This document shows, piece by piece, positions 1-5,860 of a DNA stretch of 5,860 bases (position 1 is the first letter of the stretch; each line of letters starts with the position of its first letter). The stretch is from an uncultured Desulfobulbus sp. (lineage in GTDB: Bacteria; Desulfobacterota; Desulfobulbia; Desulfobulbales; Desulfobulbaceae). Both the position numbers and the translations under genes were made by a program. The notes under the pieces were generated by a model, which ran no database searches, was not told the origin of the DNA, and saw only the letters and a program-made list of their open reading frames with translations. The stretch is taken from assembly GCA_946539945.1 (NCBI GenBank), contig CAMNHX010000116.1, positions 1-5,860 on the forward strand. Direction: 5' to 3'.

Positions 1-749
1 CAGGTGGAGGCGCTTCAACCTCCACTGCGCCCGCGCCAGGCAGCAAGGGAGTCGCGGTCGCGCCGCCTGCCACGCCTGTTTCCGCCCAGGTGGAGCGGGC
101 CTGCGTCTTTCTCGTCAGCGCCAGTCAGGAAGGCGGTCTCAACACAGGGACCGGTTTTTTTGTCGCGCCGGACCACGTGGTCACCAACCACCACGTCGTT
201 GCCCGTGCGGTTGGCCGGATCCTTGTTACCAGCAAGGCGCTGGGCCATCCTGTTGAGGGTAGTCTGGTGGCCAAGGACAGCTCCGGCGACCGGGACTATG
301 CCCTGCTCAAGGTCATTCCGCCTTTGGGAGCGGACATCACGCCGCTGGCCTTTGCCAAGACGCCGAAACGCACGGACAAGGTTGGAGCCTGGGGCTTTCC
401 CCATCTTATCGGCCAGAACGATCCTGCCTATGCCCGGCTCTTGAGCGGGGAAGACATCAGCGCCAAGCCGGAACTTTCCTATACCGAAGGCGTGGTCAGC
501 GCGGTTCTGGAGCGCGATCCGCCCCTGGTGGTGCATTCCGCGCCCCTTTCGCCCGGCAATTCCGGCGGTCCCCTGGTCAATGAGCGGGGCGAAATTGTGG
601 GCATCAACACCATGATCACCCCGGATGAGTCCAGCTACCGGCAGGCCTCCATTGCGCTTTCCGGCCAGGATCTGCTGCACTTTCTCCGCCAAAACGGCAT
701 TGCCGCCCAAGGTGGACAGCCGGGCCAGCAGACAGGAGGCAGACCATGA
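1..749 (+). CDS. Trypsin-like (S1/HtrA-type fold) serine protease, 5' end missing
   Basis: The reading frame is open from base 3 to the TGA at 747-749, so the gene starts upstream of the window. The first 29 visible codons encode a Gly/Ala/Ser/Thr/Pro linker, implying a signal peptide or another domain before it. A GTG at 90 could serve as a start, but it falls just after the linker and has no good Shine-Dalgarno. Numbering from that GTG, the catalytic triad is complete: His35 in TNHHVV (192-194), Asp69 in DYALLKV (294-296) and Ser158 in PGNSGGPL (561-563), followed by GEIVGINT. This is the chymotrypsin-fold pattern of trypsin-like peptidases. The chain ends about 60 residues after the serine, so no PDZ domain follows, unlike DegP/HtrA. 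Residues about 105-131 look like an insertion before the TEGVVSAV strand. The stop overlaps the next start (ATGA), pointing to coupled translation. Substrate and cellular location cannot be read from the visible part. Confidence 0.9.
   Translation, partial: GGGASTSTAPAPGSKGVAVAPPATPVSAQVERACVFLVSASQEGGLNTGTGFFVAPDHVVTNHHVVARAVGRILVTSKALGHPVEGSLVAKDSSGDRDYALLKVIPPLGADITPLAFAKTPKRTDKVGAWGFPHLIGQNDPAYARLLSGEDISAKPELSYTEGVVSAVLERDPPLVVHSAPLSPGNSGGPLVNERGEIVGINTMITPDESSYRQASIALSGQDLLHFLRQNGIAAQGGQPGQQTGGRP
734..739 (+). promoter_or_regulatory. Shine-Dalgarno for the membrane protein gene
   Basis: AGGAGG lies inside the last codons of the protease gene, six bases before the ATG at 746. This near-perfect site fixes the start of the second gene and shows it can initiate independently as well as by coupling through the ATGA overlap. 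Confidence 0.85.
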
Positions 750-2005
750 ACGCCAATCTCATCGCCACCACGCCCAAGGGCAATATGAACGCCCTGGCCT
801 GTCAGGGCATCATGGTGACAGACTGTTACCCGCAGATCCGCGATATGCTGCGCCGCCGCGAAGGCTTGGGCGACGACGCGGTTCTGCTCTTTGCCGAGCC
901 TGAACCCAATGCGGCAGACAACAGTGTGGACTGGTACACACCGGTTCAGGGCGCGGTTCAGCGTCTGACAGAGCTGCCGGAAGAGGAACAGAATGTCCTG
1001 CGCGACAAGCTCTCGCGCATGGCTGAGGAGATCCGCCGCTACGCCGATGAACTGCGTCAGTCGCCAGACAGCTCCAAGCAGACCCGGGGTGAGATCCTCA
1101 GGCTGGCCTTGCAGTATCCGGGCGAGGAAGCGCTGTTTGTGGTAGGGGGACAGCCGGTGTTTACCTGTTGGGGCTATGGGCCAGGCAGACCTGGAGCGGA
1201 ACCGCAGGATCTGGCCCGCCTGACCCGGCTGGCTGCGGTGACGCCCAAGCCGCCCCCGCCCTCCGCGCCTGTTGCAGAGGAGCCAACAAGCCCGGAAGTA
1301 CCAGCCAAAGAAGAGCCTGCGCCTCCACCGGAGAAGCGGAGTGGCTGTCTCTTGTGGTTGCCCGGTTGTCTGCTCTGGCTCCTGGCCCTGCTCCTGCTCT
1401 TGCTGCTCTTGCTTTTGCTCTTTGTGGGCTTTGGCGGTTTTCCGGCCATTTCCGGTTATACCCTGTTCAAGGTCCCCTGGCCTGCGCCAGTGCAGGAGGC
1501 TACCGCGCTCCGCCAGCAGAACGATGCGCTGGACCAGGAACTTGCCGGACTGCGCAGGCAGGCGCTGGCCCATGCCCAGCGTTGTGAGCCAGGACCGCAA
1601 CCCGCAGTCCCGGATGAGCCTGTGGTGACAGACGAAAAGCTGGTCATTCCCGAAAAGGCGGATGATATGCGCTTCCTGCAAGGCCGTTGGCTCTGCAGGA
1701 CCGGACTGGTCAATGACCAGAACAACGAGCCGGTCGTGGTGGAGTTCATCTTTGACGGGACCGGCAAGGGCGAGGTGGTGCTGCATGAACGGGGCAACCG
1801 TTGCACTGGCACTGCCCACGCCGACAAAGGGCTGGGCAGCAGCCTGCATATTGAGGTTTCTCCCCAGACCTGCGCCAATGGCGACAGCTATTCAGCTCAA
1901 GTGATAGACTGCAAGAACAGTGGTCAGGCTGCCCAGTGTTCCGGCACCAACAAGAGTACCAAGGGCGGCTCCTGGAAGGCCCAATTTTTCAGGATACGGG
2001 ATTAG
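746..2005 (+). CDS. Single-pass membrane protein with C-terminal four-cysteine domain, unknown family
   Basis: The 419-residue product is not one I recognise. Residues 1-165 form a soluble region with a charged helical stretch (about 75-105) and a possible strand at FVVGGQPVF. A Pro/Ala/Glu linker follows (about 166-198) and ends in Lys-Arg. The membrane segment, about 201-227, holds a duplicated GCLLWL and eleven consecutive leucines (215-225). After it comes a short leucine zipper: L255, L262 and L269 at d positions, N259, L266 and A273 at a positions. Residues 306-419 form a domain starting FLQGRW, with C353, C376, C389 and C398, shared with the end of the next protein. Basic residues before the membrane segment suggest the N-terminus is cytoplasmic and the cysteine domain periplasmic. 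The start is set by the AGGAGG at 734-739. It overlaps the protease gene by four bases and lies 132 bp before the next gene. A role as membrane anchor or signal transducer between the cytoplasmic SrfB and exported partners is inference. Confidence 0.88.
   Translation: MNANLIATTPKGNMNALACQGIMVTDCYPQIRDMLRRREGLGDDAVLLFAEPEPNAADNSVDWYTPVQGAVQRLTELPEEEQNVLRDKLSRMAEEIRRYADELRQSPDSSKQTRGEILRLALQYPGEEALFVVGGQPVFTCWGYGPGRPGAEPQDLARLTRLAAVTPKPPPPSAPVAEEPTSPEVPAKEEPAPPPEKRSGCLLWLPGCLLWLLALLLLLLLLLLLFVGFGGFPAISGYTLFKVPWPAPVQEATALRQQNDALDQELAGLRRQALAHAQRCEPGPQPAVPDEPVVTDEKLVIPEKADDMRFLQGRWLCRTGLVNDQNNEPVVVEFIFDGTGKGEVVLHERGNRCTGTAHADKGLGSSLHIEVSPQTCANGDSYSAQVIDCKNSGQAAQCSGTNKSTKGGSWKAQFFRIRD
1661..2002 (+). 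other. Four-cysteine FLxGxW domain, copy A (end of membrane protein)
   Basis: Residues 306-419 of the membrane protein. Key positions are F310, L311, G313, W315, R352-C353, G355, L367, C376, G379, C389, C398, G407-G408 and a final F-x-R-I. Cysteine steps are 23, 13 and 9 residues, the same as in copy B at 3479-3835. An extra cysteine, C317, has no equal partner in copy B. The opening G-x-W recalls lipocalin-like beta-barrels, but that is only a weak resemblance. Confidence 0.8.
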
Positions 2006-2025
2006 AGCGGTTCCGATTCCGTTAA

Positions 2026-2060
2026 GTTGCAAGTTGAAAGATCCACTCATAACTCGCAAC
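2026..2060. repeat. Imperfect inverted repeat in the intergenic gap
   Basis: GTTGCAAGTT at 2026-2035 and AACTCGCAAC at 2051-2060 are reverse complements at 9 of 10 positions, separated by 15 bases. The right arm overlaps the direct repeat that follows. In RNA it could form a modest hairpin without a U tract; in DNA it could be an operator. No function is demonstrated. Confidence 0.5.
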
Positions 2061-2071
2061 GCATAACTCGC
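2048..2071. repeat. Direct repeat CATAACTCGC, two copies
   Basis: Exact 10-base copies at 2048-2057 and 2062-2071, starting 14 bases apart. This phasing is slightly longer than one helical turn. It may be a regulator-binding pair or a short slippage duplication. Confidence 0.55.
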
Positions 2072-2124
2072 GAACTCTGTACCGGGCTTTCCGCACCCGA
2101 CAAGCCAACACCAGCACAAAACAC

Positions 2125-2130
2125 AAAAGG
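2125..2130 (+). promoter_or_regulatory. Shine-Dalgarno deciding the ATG at 2138
   Basis: AAAAGG lies seven bases before ATG 2138. It is only moderately strong, but it favours this start over the upstream in-frame TTG, and the signal peptide begins exactly here. Confidence 0.6.
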
Positions 2131-2137
2131 TTTTGCC

Positions 2138-3838
2138 ATGCGTATTCTGCACAAACTGGGCGATCTGCCCGCCCGCATTTTTCTTCCTCTTTGCCTGCTT
2201 GCCCTGATCTGCGCCTCTTCTGCAGTGGCCCAGACCGAATCCGGCTGGGGCAATGCGCCTGCATCGGAACACCCGCAGTCCGCGCCAGAAAGCCGCGTCT
2301 TTGAAAGTAGCGGGCAGTCGGAGAGCAGCTCCAGTTCCAGCACGGTTCGGGAGACCACAATTATCCTACCGGATGGCAGTACAGGGGGCAGCAGTGCGTC
2401 CGGGCGGTCCGAGCGTTTTTCAGAAAGTGAGCGGCAGTCCCAAAGTGATTCCTCAACAGTGCGGGACACCACGGTTGTCACGCCAGAGGACCGGAGCAGG
2501 CTCACGCCCTCACAGCAGAGTGTGGTGGAAAAGCAGGGGGCAGTGGAAAGCGTCCGACAGTCGGACACGCTGAAGGAGAAAACCACCATTGTCACTCCAG
2601 AGGACAGAAGCGGCACAGCGCAAAATCTGGAGAAGCAGCGGGAGGCGGAAAGCACCCGGAAGTCGGACTCCTTGAAGGAAAAAACCACGATTGTCACTCC
2701 AGAGGACAGGCGTGGCGAGACACAAAATCAGGAAAAGCAGCGAGAGGCGGAAAGCGTTCAGAAGTCGGACGTGCAGAGGGAAAAAACTACGGTTGTCACA
2801 CCAGACAGTGCGGAACTGCGTCGAAAGCAGCTTTGGGAACTGATGCCACTTTCCGAGTTGCCGCCCCAGGAGGCGGGACTGAAGAAGGCAGAGGCACAGC
2901 CAGAAGCGGGCAAGAAAGAGCCTGAAGCAAAGCCGACTGTGCAGGAGCCAAAAAAACCCGTGGAGAAGCTGAACAGCGCCCAGAAGCAGGCTGTGCAGCC
3001 GACAGGCCAGAACAAGGAGGCAGAGAAGGCCAAGGCGGCAAAGGCTGAAGCTGAAAAGGTCAAGGCGGAAAAGGCCAGGGCTGCGAAGGCTGAAGCCGAG
3101 AGAATCAGGGTGGAAAAGGCCAAGGCCGCCAAAGCTGAAGCAGAAAAGGCCAAGGCAGAGAAGGCCAAGACTGCAAAGGCTGAAGCCGAGAAGAGCAAGG
3201 CAGAAAAAGCCAAGGCGGAAAAGGAAAAAGCCAAGGCAGAGAAAGAAAGAGCGGAAAGAGCCAGGGCTGCAAAGGCTGAAGCGGAAAAGGCCAGGGCAGA
3301 AAAGGAAAAAGCAGAAAGAGCCAAGGCAGAAAAGGAAAAAGCAGAAAAAGCCCGGGCAGAGAAAGAAAGAGCGGAAAGGGCCAAGGCAGAAAAGGAAAAG
3401 GCGCAGGCAGAAAAGGCCAAGAGCAGGCCCAAAATCGGCGAGCCTCTGCGCGTGCCTCAAGACGCAGCCCGCACCGGCAGGTTGGACTTTCTGGAGGGTT
3501 GCTGGCAGGGCACAAGGCCAGAGTACTACTCAAAACGCACGGTCAGGGAATGCTTCTGCTTTGGGCCGGGCGGACGTTCCGGCAAGCGCCGCATCATTGA
3601 TCCCCAGGGCGGGCGGCGCTGCATCGGCTCGACCCGGGCCGAGCTGGGCGGCAACGGCGTGCTTTCAGTGACCTCCAGCAAGGGCCACTGCACAGACGGC
3701 GAACTCTGGGGCCAGGCGGAAATGGTCTGCCGGGGTTCTGGCCAGAGTACGCCCTGTTCCTGGGTCTTCCGTGACGCCCACGGCGGCAGGCAGGCTTACA
3801 CCATTCCCTTTATCCGCGTGGCAGGCTGCGGGAGGTAA
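2138..3838 (+). CDS. Exported repeat and Lys/Ala/Glu-helix protein with four-cysteine domain, unknown family
   Basis: The 566-residue product starts with a Sec signal peptide: basic n-region (R2, H5, K6, R13), hydrophobic core 14-25 and an AVA cleavage site after residue 31. C25 is preceded by Ile, so there is no lipobox. A Ser/Glu-rich segment leads into five imperfect repeats (about 61-225) with the core TTI/VVTPED. A Lys/Glu/Pro-rich spacer follows, then a long Ala/Lys/Glu helix (292-428), then a C-terminal domain (448-566) with eight cysteines, four matching those of the preceding gene. The helix recalls the TolA stalk, although TolA keeps a membrane anchor and this protein appears to be cleaved free. 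Fully helical, 137 residues would span about 20 nm, similar to periplasm width. I do not recognise the family. It sits three bases upstream of srfB, which argues for a shared operon. Location in the periplasm or on the cell surface is inferred. Confidence 0.88.
   Translation: MRILHKLGDLPARIFLPLCLLALICASSAVAQTESGWGNAPASEHPQSAPESRVFESSGQSESSSSSSTVRETTIILPDGSTGGSSASGRSERFSESERQSQSDSSTVRDTTVVTPEDRSRLTPSQQSVVEKQGAVESVRQSDTLKEKTTIVTPEDRSGTAQNLEKQREAESTRKSDSLKEKTTIVTPEDRRGETQNQEKQREAESVQKSDVQREKTTVVTPDSAELRRKQLWELMPLSELPPQEAGLKKAEAQPEAGKKEPEAKPTVQEPKKPVEKLNSAQKQAVQPTGQNKEAEKAKAAKAEAEKVKAEKARAAKAEAERIRVEKAKAAKAEAEKAKAEKAKTAKAEAEKSKAEKAKAEKEKAKAEKERAERARAAKAEAEKARAEKEKAERAKAEKEKAEKARAEKERAERAKAEKEKAQAEKAKSRPKIGEPLRVPQDAARTGRLDFLEGCWQGTRPEYYSKRTVRECFCFGPGGRSGKRRIIDPQGGRRCIGSTRAELGGNGVLSVTSSKGHCTDGELWGQAEMVCRGSGQSTPCSWVFRDAHGGRQAYTIPFIRVAGCGR
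2318..2812 (+). repeat. Five imperfect tandem repeats with core TTI/VVTPED
   Basis: Units begin near 2318, 2444, 2561, 2663 and 2765. Units three and four are each exactly 102 bp (34 codons) and differ at 20 bases by my count, with about 20 consecutive identical bases over the IVTPED core. Unit two is 117 bp, the first is the most degenerate and the fifth is cut short. Each unit opens with Ser-Asp or Ser-Ser, then a charged turn, TTIVTPED, and a Gln/Glu/Lys helix-forming tail. All lengths are multiples of three, so copy changes would keep the frame. Confidence 0.85.
3011..3421 (+). repeat. Lys/Ala/Glu-rich helical repeat region
   Basis: Codons 292-428 of the exported protein use almost only Lys, Ala, Glu and Arg. 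The first part has a 15-residue (45-bp) period starting AAKAEAEK, seen about four times. The second part shortens to AEKEKA/AEKERA units. The i to i+4 Lys-Glu pattern with no large hydrophobic residues fits a single alpha helix or alanine coil better than a classic leucine coiled coil. The purine-rich DNA (AAG, GAA, GCA/GCC) differs clearly in composition from the flanking genes. Confidence 0.85.
3479..3835 (+). other. Four-cysteine FLxGxW domain, copy B (end of exported protein)
   Basis: Residues 448-566. Key positions are F451, L452, G454, W456, R494-C495, G497, L509, C518, G521, C531, C540, G549-G550 and a final F-x-R-V. Cysteine steps of 23, 13 and 9 equal those of copy A. Four further cysteines (455, two in RECFCF, and 564) are specific to this copy and could form extra disulfides. 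Confidence 0.8.
3831..3835 (+). promoter_or_regulatory. Shine-Dalgarno of srfB
   Basis: GGAGG ends just before the TAA of the preceding gene, six bases before ATG 3842. It supports this ATG over the one at 3851 and indicates translation closely linked to the upstream gene. Confidence 0.85.
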
Positions 3839-3841
3839 ACC

Positions 3842-5860
3842 ATGTTCATCATGCCCCAATACAAGGAACGCATCAGTCTCATTCCCGGCGGTTGTCCGCA
3901 GCTGCTGGACTTTGCCGCTGATCTGAACGCGGCTCCCCGTATGCGCCGCTCCTTTGAGGAGCGCCGTTCCACTGCCCCGGACGGTTCGCAGCAGGTGCGG
4001 CTCTTTCCCCTGGTGGAAAAGGACGAACAACTGGTCGATGCCATTGAAGGCAAGCCTGCCCGGGGCGACGGCTACGAGCTTGATGCCCTGAAAACACTCG
4101 CTCCCTGGCTGGAACAGTGGATTCCCCTGCCTTTCCTTCGCGAGCGCGAGCAGATGTGGGAAGACGGGACCGAGTGTCGGGTGGAGTACGGCCCCACCAA
4201 CTGGGCACGCGCCCGGCTGGTGATGAGCGACGAGGCCCCAGACACGCTCCGCGTGGTTCTGGCCTTTGATATGCAGGTGGAAACCCCGGACAAAGAGCAT
4301 TACTGCGCACTCTCCCATGAGGATGTCAACGCTCATGCCCAGTTCCGTTTGGCCTGGCAGCCCAGGGACAACACCTGGTTTCTGAACGAGTCCTGGGTGG
4401 ACGGCTGGCTGCGGGAAATCTGGCAGAACTGGCAGAAGAAAAACCGCCGCCGCTCTCAAGACGATGGCCGGGAACTGGAGCATCTGGCCAGTTACCTCAC
4501 CATCCTTGAGCTGATCCACTACTGCATCCGGGGAGTGCCGGTCTATGTCATCAACCCGGAACACCACAACCCCATTGACGTGGACCTGGTTCTTGACATA
4601 GGCAACTCCCGAACCACTGGTATTCTGGTAGAGACCCAGACCCAGAGCGCCACCAACCTGAACATCAGCTACCTGTTGCAACGCCGGGACATGGATCAGC
4701 CGGAGCATGTCTATACAGAACCCTTTGAGACCCGGATCGAGCTTTCCGAGATCAGCTTTGGCAACGACGCCTTCAGCCGCCGTTCCGGTCGCAAGACGCC
4801 TGCCTTTGCCTGGCCCTCGCCAGTGCGCATCGGGCCAGAGGCAGCGCGTTTGTCCACCCAATCCCTGTGCGTGGCAGGCACAACCGGTATGTCCAGCCCC
4901 AAGCGCTACCTCTGGGATGAACGCGACTGGCAGCAAAGCTGGCGTTTCAACACCAAAGGCTTTGGCGAACCCTACGTGACCCGCGGCCTTCTGGCGCAAC
5001 AACTCAACTCCAGCGGCACGCCCCTCTGCTGCATGACTGACAAGCTCTTCACCAGAAACCGGATTCTGCGCCAGCAGGAGAGGGAAAGTGCCTTTGAGTC
5101 CCACTTTACCCGCTCCTCCCTGATGCTGTTCTTGCTTGTGGAAGTGCTCCAGCAGGCGCTTTTGACCATCAACTCACCGGGCCAGCGGGGACGGCAGGCT
5201 TTGCCCGACGTGCCGCGCCGGTTGCGTCAGGTGATTTTCACCGTGCCTGGCGGTATGCCCCTGGCAGAGCAGCGCATCTACCGCCGCTGGGTGCGCTGGG
5301 CAGTGCGCGTGCTTTGGGAGACCTTGGGTTGGAGCCACTTCTACAGCCCCAAGAGCGGCCAAACGCCCAAGGGCACACGCATCGATTACCGTACCAGTCC
5401 GCAGGTACGCTGCAACTGGGACGAGGCCACCTGCACGCAACTGGTGTACATTTACAACGAGATAACCCGCAAGTTTCAGGGTAACGCGCAACTTTTCTGC
5501 CAGCTTGCAGGCCGTGCCCGTGCGGAATACGAAAATCATCCCTGCATCCGGGTTGCCACCATTGACATAGGAGGCGGCACAAGCGACCTGTCCATCACCA
5601 CCTTTGAGTTGCAAAGCGGCGCAGGCTCCACCCCGCGCATGGCCTCGCGTCCCGAGTTCCACGACGGCTTCAACCTTGCCGGCGACGACGTGCTGCGTGA
5701 TGTGGTGAAGAATCACGTTCTGCCTGCCCTTGGCGAGGCGCTGGCCGAGGCTGGCGTGCCCAATCCGCCGATGGCGCTTGCCAACCTCTTTGGCCGCGAC
5801 CAGATGAACAGTTCGCAGGCAAGCCGTAACCGTCCCATCCAGCTCATCCGTCAGGTAGCC
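3842..5860 (+). CDS. srfB: SrfB-family actin/Hsp70-like ATPase, 3' end missing
   Basis: The frame is open for 673 codons to the window edge; SrfB proteins are roughly 1000 residues, so about a third is missing. Residues 1-245 form a family-specific N-terminal region containing WIPLPFLR and GPTNWARARL. The actin-type ATPase core then begins: phosphate-1 motif DIGNSRTTG from D252, a strand-turn VIFTVPGGMPLAEQR (464-478) equivalent to the Hsp70 TVPA segment, phosphate-2 motif DIGGGTSD from D575, and NLAGDD (611-616), which resembles the GGDD segment of Hsp70. The 323 residues between the two phosphate motifs exceed the roughly 186 of DnaK, indicating insertions. No signal peptide or membrane segment is visible, so it is likely cytoplasmic. 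The family is named after a Salmonella SsrB-regulated locus and labelled a virulence factor, but its activity is not well defined. It starts three bases after the exported protein gene. Confidence 0.88.
   Translation, partial: MFIMPQYKERISLIPGGCPQLLDFAADLNAAPRMRRSFEERRSTAPDGSQQVRLFPLVEKDEQLVDAIEGKPARGDGYELDALKTLAPWLEQWIPLPFLREREQMWEDGTECRVEYGPTNWARARLVMSDEAPDTLRVVLAFDMQVETPDKEHYCALSHEDVNAHAQFRLAWQPRDNTWFLNESWVDGWLREIWQNWQKKNRRRSQDDGRELEHLASYLTILELIHYCIRGVPVYVINPEHHNPIDVDLVLDIGNSRTTGILVETQTQSATNLNISYLLQRRDMDQPEHVYTEPFETRIELSEISFGNDAFSRRSGRKTPAFAWPSPVRIGPEAARLSTQSLCVAGTTGMSSPKRYLWDERDWQQSWRFNTKGFGEPYVTRGLLAQQLNSSGTPLCCMTDKLFTRNRILRQQERESAFESHFTRSSLMLFLLVEVLQQALLTINSPGQRGRQALPDVPRRLRQVIFTVPGGMPLAEQRIYRRWVRWAVRVLWETLGWSHFYSPKSGQTPKGTRIDYRTSPQVRCNWDEATCTQLVYIYNEITRKFQGNAQLFCQLAGRARAEYENHPCIRVATIDIGGGTSDLSITTFELQSGAGSTPRMASRPEFHDGFNLAGDDVLRDVVKNHVLPALGEALAEAGVPNPPMALANLFGRDQMNSSQASRNRPIQLIRQVA

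Larger units (their letters stand above)
2006..2137 (+). other. Intergenic region between membrane protein and exported repeat protein
   Basis: This 132-bp stretch is the only sizeable gap in the cluster. It contains an inverted repeat (2026-2060), a 10-bp direct repeat (2048-2057 and 2062-2071), a tandem AAGTTG pair (2024-2037) and the Shine-Dalgarno of the next gene. No GC-rich hairpin with a T run is present, so I do not call a terminator. A -35-like TTGCAA at 2027 and a -10-like CATAAC at 2048 are only 15 bp apart and match poorly, so a promoter is possible but unproven. A TTG at 2027 is in frame with the downstream gene, but starting there would place 37 polar residues before the signal peptide. 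Confidence 0.6.

Noticed and set aside
635..1849. Antisense open frame of 404 codons
   Set aside because: It is opposite the membrane protein gene, which has a perfect Shine-Dalgarno and a domain shared with its neighbour. The reverse translation is Gln/Arg-rich with no coherent domain.
2003..2019. AGAGCGGTTCCGATTCC resembling one arm of a dispersed palindromic repeat
   Set aside because: The complementary arm is not present nearby, so no palindrome can be shown from this window.
2078..2103. Possible terminator hairpin in the intergenic gap
   Set aside because: The CGGG/CCCG stem is only 4 bp, or 7 bp with a two-base bulge, and is followed by no T run.
2027..2137. TTG start giving 37 extra residues to the exported protein
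   Set aside because: It has no Shine-Dalgarno, lies within the inverted repeat and would bury the signal peptide inside the chain.
2200..2215. Lipoprotein signal at C25 of the exported protein
   Set aside because: The residue before the cysteine is Ile rather than Gly, Ala or Ser, while a good AVA signal peptidase I site follows at residue 31.
2510..3460. Antisense frames rich in Leu/Phe/Cys or Ser/Ala/Phe
   Set aside because: They are the mirror of the Lys/Ala/Glu repeats; the apparent membrane-like composition is an artefact of reading AAG/GAA codons backwards.
3665..5104. Antisense open frame of 479 codons
   Set aside because: It lies wholly opposite srfB and the end of the exported-protein gene, both of which have recognisable motifs and ribosome sites. 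Long antisense frames are expected from GC-rich codon bias, and its translation shows no family motif.

Overview
The window reads as one GC-rich, rightward-transcribed gene cluster from a Gram-negative bacterium. The Gram-negative assignment rests on an envelope-directed protein set (Sec signal peptide, cysteine-paired exported domains) and on SrfB, a family known from Proteobacteria. A sulfate-reducing deltaproteobacterium would fit the base composition and codon choice, but that is a guess. All supported genes lie on the + strand. No RNA gene, insertion sequence, CRISPR array or clear terminator was seen.

Layout: (1) the 3' part of a trypsin-like serine protease gene (to 749), with all three catalytic residues visible and no PDZ domain after them; (2) a 419-residue single-pass membrane protein (746-2005) that overlaps the protease stop by ATGA and has its own Shine-Dalgarno site; (3) a 132-bp intergenic stretch with an imperfect inverted repeat and a 10-bp direct repeat; (4) a 566-residue protein with a signal peptide (2138-3838), built from TTIVTPED-type repeats, a roughly 137-residue Lys/Ala/Glu helix and a cysteine-rich C-terminal domain; (5) the first 673 codons of a SrfB-family actin/Hsp70-like ATPase (3842 to the window edge), whose Shine-Dalgarno sits on the end of the preceding gene.

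The most informative observation is that the membrane protein and the exported repeat protein end in the same domain. Both copies begin FLxGxW and carry four cysteines with identical spacing (23, 13 and 9 residues), followed at the same distance by a Gly-Gly. The domain follows a signal peptide in one protein and a transmembrane segment in the other, so it is probably periplasmic and disulfide-bonded.

My inferred model is an envelope-associated machine: a cytoplasmic actin-like ATPase (SrfB), a membrane anchor with a short leucine zipper and a periplasmic sensor or binding domain, a long rod-like exported partner carrying the same domain, and a regulatory or processing protease. The biochemical function of SrfB operons is poorly established, and the two middle genes are not families I can name. 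A SrfC-type gene downstream is a reasonable expectation but lies outside the window.
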